This document shows, piece by piece, positions 42,968-51,247 of a stretch of DNA of 64,000 nt (within the stretch, counting starts at the first letter, position 1; every line of letters starts with the position of its first letter). This DNA is from CAVUDO01 sp963740255 (GTDB lineage: Bacteria; Actinomycetota; Actinomycetes; Mycobacteriales; Cryptosporangiaceae). Location of the stretch: positions 806,001-870,000 of the forward strand of contig CAVUDO010000006.1 of the NCBI GenBank assembly GCA_963740255.1, read 5' to 3'. Under the pieces are notes generated by a model, which saw only the letters and a list, made by a program, of their open reading frames with translations, was not told the DNA's origin and ran no database searches. A program made the translations under genes and the position numbers.

Positions 42968-43599
42968 GTCGCGACCGGCACCTCGGCGACCTGGTCGCGG
43001 CACTCGTCGACAACACGCTCGGCCACCAGGCCCGCGACCGGGCGCTCGTCCACCTCACCCGGTGCGACGCCTGCCGTGCCGAGGTGGACGCCCACCGCCG
43101 GCTCAAGGCCCGGCTCGCCGGCCTCGCCGCGCCGTCCTGTCCGGCCGCGCTGGTCGACCGGCTCCGCGCGCTGGTCGACGGCGCCCCGCTGGGCGACGGC
43201 GCCGGCCTGCCGCCGGACCCGGTCCGGGCCCGCTTTCGACCCGCGGCCGCCAGGCCCTCCCTCGCCAGGCCCTCCCTCGCCAGGCCCACCCTTCCCGGGC
43301 CCTCCCGCCCGATGGTGGCCGACCGCAGGGTGAGCCCGACCCGTCCGGCCGGTGGCCGGCCCACCCGGGGCCCGGGCGGGCGGTCCCGTCGTCGGCGGGT
43401 CGCCGGGACGGCGGCCGGCGGGCTGGCCGTGTTCGCCGCGGGCATCGCCACGGTCGTCGCGCTCGGCGGCAGCGCGGAGCCGCCGCGGGTGGCTCCACCG
43501 GTGAACACCTTCACGGTGGAGCACTCCCGCGTCGGCGGCGGCCTGCCCGGTGGCGACCCGGACGCAGGATGGCTCGACGCGGCCGACGCCAACCGGTGA
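42964..43599 (+). CDS. rseA: Zinc-containing anti-sigma factor of SigE (RseA-like)
   Basis: The 211-residue protein has the ZAS anti-sigma motif H30-xxx-C34-xx-C37 (HLTRCDAC) in its N-terminal domain, which holds the sigma factor inactive. A Pro/Arg-rich middle contains a small repeat (PSLARPSLARPTLPGP, residues about 99-114), and a membrane helix follows near 147-165. About 45 extracellular residues then end the protein. Redox or membrane stress would release SigE. It overlaps both neighbours by GTGA junctions, forming a coupled sigma-antisigma-sensor unit. Confidence 0.92.
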   Translation: MSRDRHLGDLVAALVDNTLGHQARDRALVHLTRCDACRAEVDAHRRLKARLAGLAAPSCPAALVDRLRALVDGAPLGDGAGLPPDPVRARFRPAAARPSLARPSLARPTLPGPSRPMVADRRVSPTRPAGGRPTRGPGGRSRRRRVAGTAAGGLAVFAAGIATVVALGGSAEPPRVAPPVNTFTVEHSRVGGGLPGGDPDAGWLDAADANR

Positions 43600-44750
43600 A
43601 GCTGGTCATGCGCTCCCAGCCCGTCCTCGACGCGGCCCGTCGGGTCGTGCTGGTCGTCGGCGCGGGAGCGCTGGGCGCGGCCGTGTGCTCGACCGGCGTC
43701 CATCTCGTGCTTCCGGCCGGCGACGAGCTGCGGCCGGTCCGGACGGCGAACGCTCCCACGCCGAGGCCCCGTGTGCTGGCGGCGGCCGAGCAGCGTGCGG
43801 TCGACCTACTGCGCCGGGCGGGACGGGCCGAGAGCGCGTTGGCCTACCAGGGGGCGAAGTTCTTCGGGAGCTGGTCGGACTACGGACACACCAGCGTGCT
43901 GGCCCAGGTGAGCCACCGCCCGGGTGAGGGCACCCGGCTGACGACGGCCAGCGGCTCGTCCCCGACCCGTCGGCTCGTGACCGCTGACGCCGGCACCGGC
44001 GTCGACGACCGGATGCTCGCGGCACTGACCCGCCGGTACCGGCTGCGGGTGGCCGGCGTCGAGGGGTGCATCGGCCGCCGGGCGACGATCGTGGAGGCGG
44101 TGCGGGGCGACGGCGTGGTCGCGGGCCGGTTCTGGCTCGACGACCGCACGGGGCTGACGCTGCGACGGGAACTCTTCGACGCCCGCGGCCGGCAGGTGCG
44201 GCTGACGCTCTTCGTCGACCTGCGGGTGGTCGACAGTCGGCGGCTGCGGCCGGTGCCGACGGCGCCGTCCGGGAGTCTCCAGCCGCGCGCCCTGCCGAGC
44301 GCCGAGGCCGACCGGGTGCTCGACCAGGGCGGGCTGGACGAGTTGCGGGAGGACGGTTGGGTGCTGCCCGACCTGCTGCCGTCCGGGCTGACGCTCTCCG
44401 GTGCCCGTGACGTCCGGGTCGCCGGTGCGCACGCCGTGCACCTGACCTACTCCGACGGCCTGTTCACGCTGTCGATGTTCGTCCAGCGGGGGCGCCTGGA
44501 CCCCGACGACCTGCCCGGTCACACCGCCCGCCAGGTGGGCGATGCGACCGTGTACGCCGAGGCGGGGCTCTACCGACACCTGAGCTGGGAAGGCGGCGGG
44601 CTCGTCTACACCGTGGTCACCGACGCTCCGGACGAGTCGGTGGCCGCGGTGGTGGGCGCGATGCCACACCGGCCGCACGACGGGTCGATGCTCGGCCGGA
44701 TGAGTCGCGGTGTCGCCAGGATGGGATCGTTGGTCGATCCGTTCGACTGA
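43596..44750 (+). CDS. MucB/RseB-like extracytoplasmic protein
   Basis: The 384-residue protein has an N-terminal membrane anchor or signal (RRVVLVVGAGALGAAVCSTGVHLV). Its two-part ectodomain resembles RseB/MucB: a LolA-like half (residues about 55-220, with FWLDDRTGLTLRRELFDARGRQV) and a smaller C-terminal half (GWVLPDLLPSGLTLSGARDV ... VHLTYSDGLFTLSMFVQRG). RseB proteins bind the anti-sigma factor and sense mislocalised lipids or lipoproteins. The GTGA overlap with the anti-sigma gene and HtrA downstream support that role. The resemblance is judged by pattern, not alignment. Confidence 0.8.
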   Translation: MKLVMRSQPVLDAARRVVLVVGAGALGAAVCSTGVHLVLPAGDELRPVRTANAPTPRPRVLAAAEQRAVDLLRRAGRAESALAYQGAKFFGSWSDYGHTSVLAQVSHRPGEGTRLTTASGSSPTRRLVTADAGTGVDDRMLAALTRRYRLRVAGVEGCIGRRATIVEAVRGDGVVAGRFWLDDRTGLTLRRELFDARGRQVRLTLFVDLRVVDSRRLRPVPTAPSGSLQPRALPSAEADRVLDQGGLDELREDGWVLPDLLPSGLTLSGARDVRVAGAHAVHLTYSDGLFTLSMFVQRGRLDPDDLPGHTARQVGDATVYAEAGLYRHLSWEGGGLVYTVVTDAPDESVAAVVGAMPHRPHDGSMLGRMSRGVARMGSLVDPFD

Positions 44751-44875
44751 CCGGCGGAGCGCGCCGGCCAGGTCCGTGGGCGGCCCGCTCACAGCGGCTT
44801 GACGGCGGTTGGGGGACACTGGAACGGTCTGCTGCGCGTCGGTGGGCGTCGCCAGCGTTAACGGAGGTATCGACT

Positions 44876-46462
44876 GTGACTCAGGCAAGCCCGCCCAACG
44901 GGCAACCGGGAGTGTCCGGTTCGTCGGCTGAACCCGAGGTCCAGATGCCTGCCGAGGCCCCCGCCAGCCCGTCCCGGGCGTTCGAGCCCACCCGCACCGC
45001 CGCGTCCGCCGCGCCGCCGGCCACCCCGGTCACGCCTCCTGTCTTCCCGCCCGCGGGCGGCCCGCCCGGTGGCGGCGCTCACGGTGGCGGCGCCTACGCC
45101 GGCCCGCCGGGTCCGGCGCCGCAGTACGGCTACGGCCCACCGGGGAACGTGCCGGGCGGGGCGCCGCAGTACGGCTACGTGCCGGGCGGGGCGCCCGCGC
45201 CCGGCAGCGGCCAGCAGCCGGGCACGATCACCGCACCGCTCCCGGCCGCCGGCGCCTCGCCGTTCTGGGCCGCCGACGCGCGACGCGACCCGTGGCGCGA
45301 TCCGACCTCGGCGCCGGCGTGGATCGCCCCACCGCCTCCTCCTCCGGCCGGTCCCGGCCTTCCCGCTCCGCCCGGCAATCCGCCCGGCATACGCGGCGGC
45401 CTCGGCCAGGTGCTGCTCGTCGCGGTCGTGTCCGCGCTGATCGCGGGTCTGCTCGGCGGCGGGCTCGGCTACGTGGTCGCGGCCCGCACGGCGGGCGGAG
45501 GCTTCTCGCTGGGCAGCCCGGACGGCAGTACCGCCGAGGCCGCCAACCGCGCGCCGAACTCGGTGGCCGGCATTGTCCAGCGGGTCCAGCCGAGCGTGGT
45601 GACCGTGCAGGTGCGCACGGCCGAGGGGCGCAGCACGGGCTCGGGCTTCGTGATCGACGGCACCGGCCACGTGCTGACCAACAACCACGTGGTGGCGAGC
45701 GCGGCGGCCGGCACCGCCGTGCCGACGGTCTCGTTCTCCGACGGCAGCGTGGCCTCGGCGAAGGTCGTGGGGCGTGACCCCGGCTCGGACGTGGCGGTGC
45801 TCAAGATCTCCAAGAGCGGCCTCAAGCCGGTGCAGTTCGGCAACTCGGACAAGATCGCGATCGGCGACCCGGTGGTGGCCTTCGGCTCACCGCTGGGCCT
45901 CTCCGACACCGTGACCAGCGGAATCGTCAGCGCCGTCGACCGGCCGGTGAAGACCGGCGGCACCGACGGCGAGGAAGCCGCCTACATGGCGGCGATCCAG
46001 ACCGACGCCGCGATCAACCCGGGCAACTCCGGCGGTCCCCTGGTGGACGGCGGCGGCCGGGTGATCGGCATCAACTCGGCGATCGCTGCCGTGCCCAGTC
46101 CGAGCGGCGGCAAGAGCGGCAACATCGGCATCGGTTTCGCGATCCCGATCAACCAGGCGAAGCGGCTGGCCGAGGACATCATCGCGACGGGCAAGACCAG
46201 GACGACGGTGATCGGCGCGGTGGTCGACCTGACCAGCGAGACCAGCAGCGGTGCGCCGTTGAAGGAGGTGCCGGAGGGGCCGGCCAAGGCCGCCGGACTG
46301 CAGCCCGGCGACATCGTGACCCGGTTCGCCAACCGTCCGATCGAGGACGGGGTCGCGCTGGTCGCGCTGGTCCGCAAGCAGCCCCCGGGCTCGAAGGTGC
46401 CGTTGCAGTACACGCGGCGTGGCCAGACCGTGGCGACGACGGTGACGCTGGGTCAGAAGTGA
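44876..46462 (+). CDS. htrA: Membrane-anchored HtrA/DegP-type serine protease
   Basis: The 528-residue protease has a Pro/Gly-rich cytoplasmic region of about 170 residues with two copies of GGAPQYGY-like text, one membrane helix (about 178-202), a trypsin-like domain with H271 (TNNHVV), D305 (GSDVAVL) and S385 (GNSGGP), and a C-terminal PDZ domain (about 430-520). It degrades or processes misfolded extracytoplasmic proteins and may act on the anti-sigma factor. The GTG follows GGAGG. The order sigE-rseA-htrA-tatB is conserved, here with an extra RseB-like gene. Confidence 0.95.
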   Translation: MTQASPPNGQPGVSGSSAEPEVQMPAEAPASPSRAFEPTRTAASAAPPATPVTPPVFPPAGGPPGGGAHGGGAYAGPPGPAPQYGYGPPGNVPGGAPQYGYVPGGAPAPGSGQQPGTITAPLPAAGASPFWAADARRDPWRDPTSAPAWIAPPPPPPAGPGLPAPPGNPPGIRGGLGQVLLVAVVSALIAGLLGGGLGYVVAARTAGGGFSLGSPDGSTAEAANRAPNSVAGIVQRVQPSVVTVQVRTAEGRSTGSGFVIDGTGHVLTNNHVVASAAAGTAVPTVSFSDGSVASAKVVGRDPGSDVAVLKISKSGLKPVQFGNSDKIAIGDPVVAFGSPLGLSDTVTSGIVSAVDRPVKTGGTDGEEAAYMAAIQTDAAINPGNSGGPLVDGGGRVIGINSAIAAVPSPSGGKSGNIGIGFAIPINQAKRLAEDIIATGKTRTTVIGAVVDLTSETSSGAPLKEVPEGPAKAAGLQPGDIVTRFANRPIEDGVALVALVRKQPPGSKVPLQYTRRGQTVATTVTLGQK

Positions 46463-46542
46463 ACCCGCCAGGCGGGGGCCGGCGTACGTCGTAGTGTGAA
46501 GGTGACGGCCGGCCCGGTGTCGCCACCGAGGCAGGGTGAGGA

Positions 46543-46977
46543 GTGCGGGTGTTCGAGAACCTGGGCTGGATGGAGATCGCGGTCCTCGTGCTCATCGGCC
46601 TGTTCGTGTTCGGACCCGAACGCCTCCCGAAGGTCGTCGCCGACGCCGCCCGGATGTTGCGGACGGTCCGGCAGATGGCCCGGAACGCCTCGTCGGAGCT
46701 TCGCGACGAACTCGGGACCGACCTCGACATCGCCGACCTGCACCCGAAGCGGTTCGTCCGCAAGCACCTGCTGTCCGAGCAGGACGAGGATCTCTTCCGC
46801 CGTCCGCTGCGCGACGCGATGCGCGACTTCGAGGAGTTGACCCACGCCGACGACGTCGCCACGGCACACCGCGGTTCGCTGTCGGACGAGCCGGTCGCCG
46901 ATCGGCACCCGATGGACGCCCGATCGGTCGAGCGCGCTCCGGGCGCCGCCACCCGCTACGACACCGACGCGACCTGA
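46543..46977 (+). CDS. tatB: Sec-independent protein translocase subunit TatB
   Basis: The 144-residue protein has one N-terminal membrane helix with the Tat hinge (NLGWMEIAVLVLIGLFVFGPERLP), an amphipathic helix (KVVADAARMLRTVRQMARNASSELRDEL) and a polar tail. TatB, with TatC, forms the receptor for twin-arginine signal peptides. The Glu in the helix and its location after htrA identify TatB rather than TatA. It starts at GTG 46543; a GTG at 46549 is also possible. Confidence 0.93.
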   Translation: MRVFENLGWMEIAVLVLIGLFVFGPERLPKVVADAARMLRTVRQMARNASSELRDELGTDLDIADLHPKRFVRKHLLSEQDEDLFRRPLRDAMRDFEELTHADDVATAHRGSLSDEPVADRHPMDARSVERAPGAATRYDTDAT

Positions 46978-47009
46978 CCCGCGGCCGGTCGGGCCTCCTC
47001 AGCGGGGCC

Positions 47010-48143
47010 TCAGCGGGAGGTGGGGGTCAGGCCGAGCGGGCGGCCGGCGAGGCCGCGCTGCCGTACGGCGAGCTGGCCGGCGACCGCGGTGAGCGCCACC
47101 GCGGCCGGGGAGTCCGGGTTGGACAGCACCAGCGGCACGCCGACGTCGCCGCCTTCGCGGAGCCGCGGGTCGAGCGGGATCTGGCCGAGCAGGGGTACCG
47201 GGCCGCCGGTCAGCCTGGTCAGCGCGTCGGACACGGCCTGCCCACCCCCGGAACCGAAGAGTTCCATGCGCTCGCCGCCGGGCAGCTCCAGCCAGGACAT
47301 GTTCTCCACCACCCCGGCCAGGCGCTGATGGGTCTGTAGCGCGATCGACCCGGCCCGCTCGGCCACCTCGGCCGCGGCCTGCTGGGGGGTGGTGACGACC
47401 AGGATCTCGGTGCTCGGCACGAGCTGCGCGACGGAGATCGCGATGTCGCCGGTGCCGGGCGGCAGGTCCATCAGGAGGACGTCCAGGTCACCCCAGTAGA
47501 CATCGGCGAGGAACTGCTCCAGCGCGCGGTGCAGCATCGGACCGCGCCACACCACGGCGGTGTTCCCCGGGGTGAACATGCCGATCGACATCACCCGGAT
47601 GCCGTGCGCCTGCGGGGGCATGATCATCTGCTCGACCTGCGTGGGTTTGCCGGTGACCCCGAGCATCCGGGGGACGGAGAAGCCGTAGATGTCCGCGTCG
47701 AGCACGCCGACGGACAGGCCGCGCGCAGCCATCGCCACGGCCAGGTTCACCGTGACGGACGACTTGCCCACTCCGCCCTTGCCCGAGGCCACGGCGTACA
47801 CCCTGGTCAGCGAGGTGGGCTGGGCGAACGGGACGACCGGGTTGGCGCGGTCGCCGCGCAGTGTCACCTGGAGTGCCTTGCGCTGCTCGTCGCTCATCAC
47901 CCCGAACGTCACCCGCACGGCGGTGACGCCCTCGACGGTCTTCGTCGCGGCGGTGACGTCGCGGGTGAGCGTGTCGCGCATCGGGCAGCCGGCGACCGTG
48001 AGCAGGATCGTGACCTCGACCGCCCCGTCGTCGGTGGCGGTGACGTCCTTGACCATCCCGAGGTCGGTGATCGGACGGTGGATCTCGGGATCGTTGACCC
48101 CGGCGAGGGCAGTCTGGATCGCGTCGGTACTCGGGGCCGCCAT
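47010..48143 (-). CDS. mrp: Mrp/NBP35-type P-loop ATPase (iron-sulfur carrier)
   Basis: The 377-residue protein has an N-terminal MIP18/DUF59 domain (EIHRPITDLGMVKDV ... TVAGCPMRDTL) and an ApbC-type ATPase domain with the deviant Walker A SGKGGVGKS (120-128), DADIYGFS and DLPPGTGD. Such proteins carry or insert iron-sulfur clusters. The CxxC usually found after ENMS in many homologues is absent here (NMSWLELPGGER), as is common in actinobacteria. The ATG lies 7 bases from minus-strand TAGCAT, a leaderless layout. Confidence 0.93.
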   Translation of the reverse strand: MAAPSTDAIQTALAGVNDPEIHRPITDLGMVKDVTATDDGAVEVTILLTVAGCPMRDTLTRDVTAATKTVEGVTAVRVTFGVMSDEQRKALQVTLRGDRANPVVPFAQPTSLTRVYAVASGKGGVGKSSVTVNLAVAMAARGLSVGVLDADIYGFSVPRMLGVTGKPTQVEQMIMPPQAHGIRVMSIGMFTPGNTAVVWRGPMLHRALEQFLADVYWGDLDVLLMDLPPGTGDIAISVAQLVPSTEILVVTTPQQAAAEVAERAGSIALQTHQRLAGVVENMSWLELPGGERMELFGSGGGQAVSDALTRLTGGPVPLLGQIPLDPRLREGGDVGVPLVLSNPDSPAAVALTAVAGQLAVRQRGLAGRPLGLTPTSR

Positions 48144-48150
48144 ACGTCCC

Positions 48151-48156
48151 ATGCTA
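48151..48156 (-). promoter_or_regulatory. TAGCAT -10 element, leaderless start of mrp
   Basis: On the minus strand TAGCAT stands 7 bases before the mrp ATG, with no ribosome site. Confidence 0.55.
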
Positions 48157-48168
48157 CGGCGACGCCTC

Positions 48169-48203
48169 GTGAGCCCGCTCCGGCTGGGCCGGAGCGGGCT
48201 CAC
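48169..48203. terminator. Perfect 16-bp hairpin with 3-base loop upstream of mrp
   Basis: GTGAGCCCGCTCCGGC pairs exactly with GCCGGAGCGGGCTCAC around the loop TGG. It lies just upstream of the mrp -10 and downstream of the leftward methyltransferase gene, so it probably stops readthrough into mrp. No T-run follows. Confidence 0.7.
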
Positions 48204-48295
48204 GCCGTCGGTGCGGTAGCGGATGTCCATGACGTACCCGGAATCGCGCGGTACGCCGAGACGCTCAGCGCGGTGGCGGACGACCGGGAAGAGGT

Positions 48296-48367
48296 GATCA
48301 CCGCCTCGTGTACAAGCTCGGCGACGACGAGGTCCGGATCGCGCAGTGCCGGTACCACTACCAGTGA
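48296..48367 (+). pseudogene. C-terminal remnant of a YoeB-type RNase toxin
   Basis: In the plus strand a frame ending at the TGA 48365-48367 reads DHRLVYKLGDDEVRIAQCRY and then HYQ, a close match in pattern to the C-terminus of YoeB/Txe toxins, including the H-R-L-V-Y core and the final RYHY. The upstream part in the same frame (RDAQRGGGRPGRG) only faintly resembles YoeB, and there is no start or antitoxin gene. I interpret it as decay debris of a toxin-antitoxin locus. Confidence 0.6.
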
Positions 48368-48411
48368 GCAGGCGCGGCTGACACCCCGCCACCTCGCCGG
48401 GCGTGGCGCTC

Positions 48412-49314
48412 CTACGGTGCCGGTGCACGTCCCGCGTAGACGGTGGTGGCCGTCAGCACGAAGAGGTCGGGGCGGCGGTGCAGCCCCTGCGCGTCGTCGG
48501 GGTCGAGCAGGCGTTCGACCGTGGCGCGGTCCTCGGCCGAGATCCGGTCGCCCACCCGGGGCAGCGTGCCGGCCCACCGTGCGAGGACGACCTCCCGGGG
48601 TCTGGCGTCCAGTGGCGCCGGCCGGTCGATCAGGAACGTGCGTGTTCCGCATGGACTCAGTCCCGCGCCGGCCAGCATCCCGGGCCAGTGCTCCACCGTG
48701 GACGTCGCGCCGGGTTGGGCCGCGCGCATCTCGGCGAACCAGTCCTCGATGGCGGCGTCCAGCCGCGTCTCCAGTCCAGGCAGCCCGATTCCGATGTCAC
48801 GGGGGAGGGTGCGGGTGGGCAACCCGCCTTCGGCGACGGCCAGCACTCCGCCGGGCCGGACGAGCGCGGCCATCCGGCGCACGGCCTCGTCCTGGTCACC
48901 GAGGTGGTGCACGACCCGGCTGGCCCAGACGAGGTCGGCCGGTTCGAGCGCGTCCAGGCCGTCGGGCAGGTCGCACTGTGCGACGACGAGACGGTCGCCC
49001 AACCCCCGCCGCGCTGCCCGGCCGGCGGCCCGTTCGAGCAAAGGCGCCGATCCGTCCACGGCGTGCACGACCGCGTCCGGGAAGGTTGTCGCGAACACGC
49101 AGGACGCGACCCCCGGCCCGCTGCCGAGATCCATGACCCGGCGCACGGGGTGGTCGCCGACGAGGTCCGCGAGCCAGCGGGCCGCCTCTTCGAGGAAGCC
49201 GAGGCCCACCTCCGCCTCGCCCTCCAACCGATCCCCGACCTGATCCCAGTCGTCTTGGTGCACAGGGTGATGCCCGTGCTGGTGACCCGCGCCCGCTGCC
49301 GGCTCGCCACTCAC
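48412..49314 (-). CDS. Class I SAM-dependent methyltransferase
   Basis: The 300-residue protein has motif I VMDLGSGPGVASCVFATTFP, an acidic end of strand 2 (AVDGSAPLL) and a motif resembling post-I (ADLVWASRVVHHLGDQDEAVRRMAALVRPGGVLAVAEGG), typical of type 11 methyltransferases acting on small molecules. The N-terminus has a His-rich stretch (HQHGHHPVHQDDW). I chose the GTG at 49314 because GCGGAGGG lies 8 bases before it; GTG 49347 is also open. The substrate is unknown. Confidence 0.85.
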   Translation of the reverse strand: MSGEPAAGAGHQHGHHPVHQDDWDQVGDRLEGEAEVGLGFLEEAARWLADLVGDHPVRRVMDLGSGPGVASCVFATTFPDAVVHAVDGSAPLLERAAGRAARRGLGDRLVVAQCDLPDGLDALEPADLVWASRVVHHLGDQDEAVRRMAALVRPGGVLAVAEGGLPTRTLPRDIGIGLPGLETRLDAAIEDWFAEMRAAQPGATSTVEHWPGMLAGAGLSPCGTRTFLIDRPAPLDARPREVVLARWAGTLPRVGDRISAEDRATVERLLDPDDAQGLHRRPDLFVLTATTVYAGRAPAP

Positions 49315-49398
49315 CGCTGTTGCCCTCCGCTCGCCAATTGACGCCACAGCCCTCGCACTGGGCGTCCACGCTGGTCCAGCTTCCCCTGCCTGGCCGGC

Positions 49399-49953
49399 TC
49401 AGCGGTCCTTCGTGGTGGTGAGCTTGCGGGACGTCTGGCGGGTGCGCGCTGTGCCGGGCGGGGCGGTGCTCTCGCGGAGCTCGTCCAGGAGCCGGTTGAC
49501 CTCGGTGCGGACGTACTCGCGGGTGGCCACCTCGCCGATCGCCAGCCGGAGCGCCGCCAGCTCGCGGGCCAGGTATTCGGTGTCGGCCTTGGCCGCCTGG
49601 GCGCGCTGCCGGTCCTCCTCCAGGGTGATTCGGTCGCGGTCGGCCTGCCGGTTCTGGGCCAGCAGTATCAGCGGCGCGGCGTAGGACGCCTGGGTGGAGA
49701 ACATCAGGTTGAGCAGGATGAACGGGTAGGGGTCCCAGCGCAGGCTGGCCGCGAAGACGTTCAGGCTGATCCAGATGATGACGAAGATCGTCATGCCGAT
49801 CAGGAAGTTGCCGGTGCCGAGGAAACCGGCGATCCGCTCGGAGAACCGTCCGAACGCGTCCGGGTCCAGCCGGGGCAGCCGGCGCCGCCCGTCCCGCGGC
49901 TGGTCGAGGCGGGAGCGCGACCGGGTCATCGCGGCGCGGCCGAAGTCAGCCAT
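49399..49953 (-). CDS. DUF1003 membrane protein
   Basis: The 184-residue protein shows the DUF1003 pattern: IAGFLGTGNFLIGMTIFVIIWISLN, then a second helix beginning DPYPFILLNLMFSTQASYAAPLILLAQNRQADRDR. A charged coiled-coil C-terminus follows. DUF1003 proteins have two membrane helices and occur beside MgtE-like magnesium proteins. Here the gene follows the MgtE-type CBS protein by 32 bases on the same strand, so the two probably work together, though the role is not established. Confidence 0.9.
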   Translation of the reverse strand: MADFGRAAMTRSRSRLDQPRDGRRRLPRLDPDAFGRFSERIAGFLGTGNFLIGMTIFVIIWISLNVFAASLRWDPYPFILLNLMFSTQASYAAPLILLAQNRQADRDRITLEEDRQRAQAAKADTEYLARELAALRLAIGEVATREYVRTEVNRLLDELRESTAPPGTARTRQTSRKLTTTKDR

Positions 49954-49985
49954 CGGTGTCAGCCATCGGTGTCAGCCTTCCGGGG

Positions 49986-51236
49986 TCACCCATCTCGGTC
50001 GCGCCAGTCGTCGGGCAGCAGGTGGTCGAGGACGTCGTCCACGGTGACGGCGCCGAGCAGCCGGTGGCCCTCGTCGACGACCGGGACGGCGACCATGTTG
50101 TAGGTGGCCAGGTAGTGCGTGACCTGCGCCAGCGTCGCGTGGACGTCCAGAGGGTCGAGGTCGGTGTCGACCACCGCGCTGACCAGCGTGGCCGGCTCCT
50201 CGCGGAGCAGCCGCTGGATGTGCGCGACGCCGACGAACCGGCCCGTGGGCGTCGCCGCCGGAGCCCGGCACACGTACACCTGGCAGGCCAGCGCGGGGGA
50301 GAGGTCGGGGTCGCGCACCTTGGCCAGGGCCTGGGCCACGGTGGCGTCCGGGGGCAGGATCACGGGGTCGGGCGTCATCATGCCGCCGGCCGTGTCGTCG
50401 TGGTAGTCCAGCAGCCGCCGCACCGGCCCCGCCTCGGCCGGCTCCATCAGGTCGAGCAGGCGTTCCTGCTCCGGGCCGGACAGCTCGCCGAGCAGGTCGG
50501 CGGCGTCGTCCGGGTCCATCTCCTCGAGGATGTCGGCGGCCCGTTCGCTCTCCAGCGAACCGAGGATCTCGACCTGCTCGTCCTCGGGCATCTCCTCCAG
50601 GACGTCGGCGAGGCGCTCGTCGTCGAGGGCGGCGGCCACCTCCACCCGGCGCTGGCGAGACAGACCGCGCAGCACGTTGGCCAGGTCCGGGGCACGGAGC
50701 TGGTCGAACACCGCGATCAGGTTCGCCGCGCCCTGCCGGTCCTGGACGCCGATGACGCCCGTCACCTGGTCCCAGGCGAGCTGGCGCAGGTGGCCGCGCC
50801 GGCGGCCGAGCATGCCGCGTTCGCGCACCGCGACCCGCTCCAGCTCCCACTCCAACGTCCGGGTGCGCTGCATCGCCACGTCCACCACGACGCCCTCGGC
50901 GGCCGGCCCGTCGCCGTCCAGGATCTGCACGTGGCGGTCGAGCACCTCGCCCAGCACGAGCAGTTCGCCCGCCCGTTTCTCGAACCGCTTCATGCTGATC
51001 GTGCCGGTGTTGAGCACCACGCCGTCGGCGTCCATCGCGTTCACCCGGCCGAGCGGGACGAAGATCCAGCGCCGGTGCACGATCTCGACCACCAGGCCGG
51101 TCACCCGCGGCGCCCGGGTGAGTTCGGCCCGCGGCCGCAGCACCGCGTCCCGGACCCGCCCGAGCACGTCGCCGTTGGGGTCGTAGACCGTCACGCCGGC
51201 GAGTCTTGCCAGGTAGATGCGGGTCGCCGAGGTCAC
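49986..51236 (-). CDS. MgtE-N/CBS-domain protein with PRC-barrel start (no transporter domain)
   Basis: The 416-residue protein starts with PRC-barrel-like strands (YLARLAGVTVYDPNGDVLGRVRDAV). MgtE-N superhelical repeats follow (LANVLRGLSRQRRVEVAAALDDERLADVLEEM, DPDDAADLLGELS), then two CBS domains (GMMTPDPVILPPDATVAQAL and a final VPVVDEGHRLLGAVTVDDVLDHLL). These are the regulatory parts of the MgtE magnesium channel, but the membrane domain is absent. It may regulate a separate channel, possibly with the DUF1003 partner downstream. The GTG lies 5 bases from minus-strand TAGGCT. Confidence 0.88.
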   Translation of the reverse strand: MTSATRIYLARLAGVTVYDPNGDVLGRVRDAVLRPRAELTRAPRVTGLVVEIVHRRWIFVPLGRVNAMDADGVVLNTGTISMKRFEKRAGELLVLGEVLDRHVQILDGDGPAAEGVVVDVAMQRTRTLEWELERVAVRERGMLGRRRGHLRQLAWDQVTGVIGVQDRQGAANLIAVFDQLRAPDLANVLRGLSRQRRVEVAAALDDERLADVLEEMPEDEQVEILGSLESERAADILEEMDPDDAADLLGELSGPEQERLLDLMEPAEAGPVRRLLDYHDDTAGGMMTPDPVILPPDATVAQALAKVRDPDLSPALACQVYVCRAPAATPTGRFVGVAHIQRLLREEPATLVSAVVDTDLDPLDVHATLAQVTHYLATYNMVAVPVVDEGHRLLGAVTVDDVLDHLLPDDWRDRDG

Positions 51237-51241
51237 GCCCC

Positions 51242-51247
51242 AGCCTA
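51242..51247 (-). promoter_or_regulatory. TAGGCT -10 element before the MgtE-N/CBS gene
   Basis: On the minus strand TAGGCT lies 5 bases before the GTG at 51236. It also overlaps the stop codon of btuD. Confidence 0.5.

Noticed and set aside
44800..44870. SigE-type GGAAC/CGTT promoter upstream of htrA
   Set aside because: A GGAAC occurs at about 44822, but no CGTT lies at the 16-19 base spacing required; I could not support it.
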